The notes under the pieces were generated by a model that was not told the origin of the DNA, made no database searches, and was given only the letters and a program-made list of their open reading frames with translations. Made by a program: the position numbers and the translations under genes. Positions 62,632 to 64,000 of a stretch of 64,000 nucleotides of DNA are shown in pieces; the first letter of the stretch is position 1, and the number at the start of each line of letters is the position of its first letter. The DNA comes from Ruegeria sp. PrR005 (GTDB lineage Bacteria > Pseudomonadota > Alphaproteobacteria > Rhodobacterales > Rhodobacteraceae): contig NZ_JAAGOX010000043.1 in NCBI RefSeq assembly GCF_010500245.1, positions 225,562-289,561 of the forward strand. The letters are read 5' to 3'.

Positions 62632-63444
62632 ATGAGCAACCTTTTCTGGCTGACTGACGCGCAGATGGAGCGGCTGCGGCCTTTCTTTCCGAGGAGCCAT
62701 GGCAAGCCTCGGGTGGATGATCGCCGGGTTCTGAGTGGAATAATATTCATCAATCGCAATGGCTTTCGGTGGTGCGATGCGCCGCGGGAGTATGGGCCGC
62801 CCAAGACGCTCTACAACAGATGGAAGCGGTGGGGTGACATGGGTGTCTTTTTGCCCGGATGATGGAGGGCCTGGCCTCTGAGGGCACGGATCAGAAGACC
62901 ATCATGATCGACGCGACCTGCTTGAAGGCGCACCGCACGGCGTCGAGCCTGCGGGCGAAAAAGGGGGGCTCGACGACCGTCGTGGGCGTCTGATCGGCAG
63001 AACGAAGGGCCGGCTGAACACCAAGCTGCATGCCATCACCGATGCCAAGGGGCGGCCCCTGAAGTTCCTCATGACAGCAGGCCAGGTCAGCGACTACACC
63101 GGAGCCGCCGCCCTGCTGGGCAGTCTGCCCTCTGCCGACTGGATGATCGCGGACCGGGGGTATGATGCGGACTGGGTCAGGGAAGCGTTGAAAGACAAAG
63201 GGATACGCCCATGCATCCCGGGCCGAAAGTCGCGAGGCAAGGCCGTCCGCTACGACAAGCGTCGTTAAAAGAGGCGTAACCGCCCCTCTCGTGACATTGC
63301 TGCGCAATGCACTGCCGGGCACTGATCGAGATCGTGTTCGGCAGATTGAAGGACTCGCGCCGCATCGCGACCCGCTACGACAGGTGCGCCAAAACCTTCC
63401 TCTCGACAGTCGCCCTCGCCGCAACCGTCGTCTTCTGGCTTTGA
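62632..63444 (+). pseudogene. IS5-family transposase, disrupted
   Basis: Pieces of a DDE transposase in several frames. N-terminal part LFWLTDAQMERLRPFFPRS reaches TGA at 62860-62862. A second piece (MIDATCLKAHRTASSL, first catalytic Asp) needs a -1 shift near the run TTTTT at 62848-62852. A third (IADRGYDADWVREAL, second Asp) needs a -1 shift near A5G6 at about 62959-62969. A TAA at 63266 replaces a Tyr codon, and a 41-bp insertion (63284-63324) precedes the Glu segment (IEIVFGRLKDSRRIATRYDRC). The two homopolymer shifts could be programmed; the nonsense codon and insertion show decay. Confidence 0.82.
63284..63324. repeat. 41-bp insertion with internal palindrome inside the transposase pseudogene
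   Basis: Sequence that interrupts the conserved KRRNR/IEIVFGR region of the transposase. It contains a perfect inverted repeat CATTGC-TGC-GCAATG. Origin unknown. Confidence 0.4.
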
Positions 63445-63510
63445 CGATCAATGAGGCTGGTGTCTAGCGAAATGGTGAAGCAGTTCGGTGAGAATGTGCT
63501 CAGCCCCACC

Positions 63511-64000
63511 TGAGTGGTCCAATTTGATTGTTAGTGCATGACCGGCCTTGGGTCCATCTGGACGATGGTTTCTGGGGCCGGAGGGCGGTAGCCCAGGGCA
63601 CTATGTGGGCGTTTCGTGTTGTGGTGTTTCCTCCATTCTTTGATCAGGATTTGGGCTTTGCTCAGGCTGTAAAAGATTTCGCCGTTCAGGAACTCATCGC
63701 GGAAACGAGCATTGAAGCTTTCGCAATATCCGTTCTCCCAGGGTGACCCTGGCTCGATATAGGCGGTCTTGGCTCCAACAGCTTTGATCCAGTCCTGCAC
63801 GGCTTGAGCCACGAACTCCGGGCCATTGTCCGAGCGAATGAACGACGGGATACCACGCAGGATGAACAGGTCGCTGAGCACATCGATCACATTGCCCGAG
63901 TTCAGCTTGCGATCCACACGGATGGCCAAGCATTCCCGGCTGTATTCGTCGATGATGTTAAGCGTGCGGAACGCTTTCCCATCTTCAGTCCGGCAATGCA
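63511..64000. mobile_element. End of an IS3-family insertion sequence, running out of the window
   Basis: The terminal inverted repeat probably begins TGAGTGGTCCAA at 63511 (TG end). Its orfB runs from beyond the window on the minus strand and stops at 63531. Only 46 bp separate it from the IS5-like element's right end, so the two were inserted near each other. Confidence 0.75.
63531..64000 (-). CDS. IS3-family transposase OrfB (integrase core), 5' part missing
   Basis: The visible C-terminal part of an rve-type DDE transposase: TLNIIDEYSRECLAIRVDRKL, SDNGPEFVA with the second Asp, then the catalytic Glu in ENGYCESFNARFRDEFLNGE and HHNTKRPHSALGYRPP. The frame is open to the window edge, so the true start lies beyond 64000; an apparent TTG start at 63929 is only the edge of the open frame. 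OrfA, if present, is also outside. Confidence 0.88.
   Translation of the reverse strand, partial: HCRTEDGKAFRTLNIIDEYSRECLAIRVDRKLNSGNVIDVLSDLFILRGIPSFIRSDNGPEFVAQAVQDWIKAVGAKTAYIEPGSPWENGYCESFNARFRDEFLNGEIFYSLSKAQILIKEWRKHHNTKRPHSALGYRPPAPETIVQMDPRPVMH

Larger units (their letters stand above)
62561..63464. mobile_element. Degenerate IS5-family (IS427-type) insertion sequence, 904 bp
   Basis: Imperfect 20-bp terminal inverted repeats at 62561-62580 and 63445-63464 (13 of 20 match) bracket a broken transposase. A 2-bp TA target duplication is present (62559-62560 and 63465-63466). Length and TA duplication fit the IS427 group. It is interrupted and frameshifted, so it is probably immobile. 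Confidence 0.8.

Noticed and set aside
1..64000. tRNA, rRNA, CRISPR arrays or prophage genes
   Set aside because: None was recognised by eye; no repeat-spacer pattern, and no integrase other than the IS transposases.

Overview
This is a gene-dense, GC-rich alphaproteobacterial chromosome segment. The gene content points to the family Rhodobacteraceae, Roseobacter group, close to Ruegeria. The evidence is an Mrp antiporter operon with a fused A+B subunit, the opgC/G/H glucan genes, a fused NADH-dehydrogenase-like/SelD protein, a PrpE propionyl-CoA synthetase, many ATGA-type start/stop overlaps and several small conserved proteins. This placement is inference from family recognition, not from a database search. 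I saw no rRNA, tRNA, CRISPR array or phage region, and no stretch over 300 bp lacks a gene.

Layout. 1-7.1 kb: the 3' part of a molybdenum hydroxylase large subunit, a DapA-family lyase, two ThDP-dependent enzymes, a DUF302 protein and a class III CoA-transferase, a catabolic-looking group of unknown substrate. 7.3-13.3 kb: a TTC38-like repeat protein followed by opgC-opgG-opgH for periplasmic glucans. 13.3-14.6 kb: a secreted esterase and a membrane-anchored rhodanese. 14.8-20.8 kb: mnhA(B)CDEFG, a multi-subunit Na+/H+ antiporter, followed after 4 bp by an NDH-SelD fusion. SelU faces it convergently (23-24 kb), in an operon with an HMCES/YedK-type abasic-site protein and a GST.

25.5-33.4 kb is housekeeping and accessory: a TPR-sulfotransferase, a 5'-nucleotidase, DUF952 and DUF1330-like proteins with pyrD and arsC, a MATE exporter and two hot-dog thioesterases. 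33.5-41.3 kb: two tandem MerR paralogues, a lipoprotein, and a fatty-acyl beta-oxidation block (acyl-CoA dehydrogenase, 70-aa protein, GST, thiolase, FadJ) ending in a clear hairpin terminator. 41.3-47.4 kb is accessory: an NTF2-like protein, a rhodanese-HigA fusion with no toxin, a Hint-domain protein, a sulfotransferase, an EamA transporter and two unrecognised proteins. 47.5-52.1 kb: cdd-deoA-deoB-add-upp nucleoside salvage. 52.2-58.3 kb: a VOC/bicupin protein divergent from maeB, then a GFA protein and prpE behind a striking array of TTTGCA-type motifs. 58.3-62.3 kb: a methyltransferase, a three-gene secreted Cys-rich/SCO operon and an amidase. 62.56-64.0 kb: a decayed IS5-family element (IS427-like) next to the end of an IS3-family element that runs out of the window.

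The most unusual items are the secreted Cys-rich/SCO operon, the orphan rhodanese-HigA fusion, the motif array upstream of prpE, the 18-bp palindrome between the cupin gene and maeB, the tandem MerR pair with its ACGT-type operator, and a dispersed intergenic repeat family with five copies.
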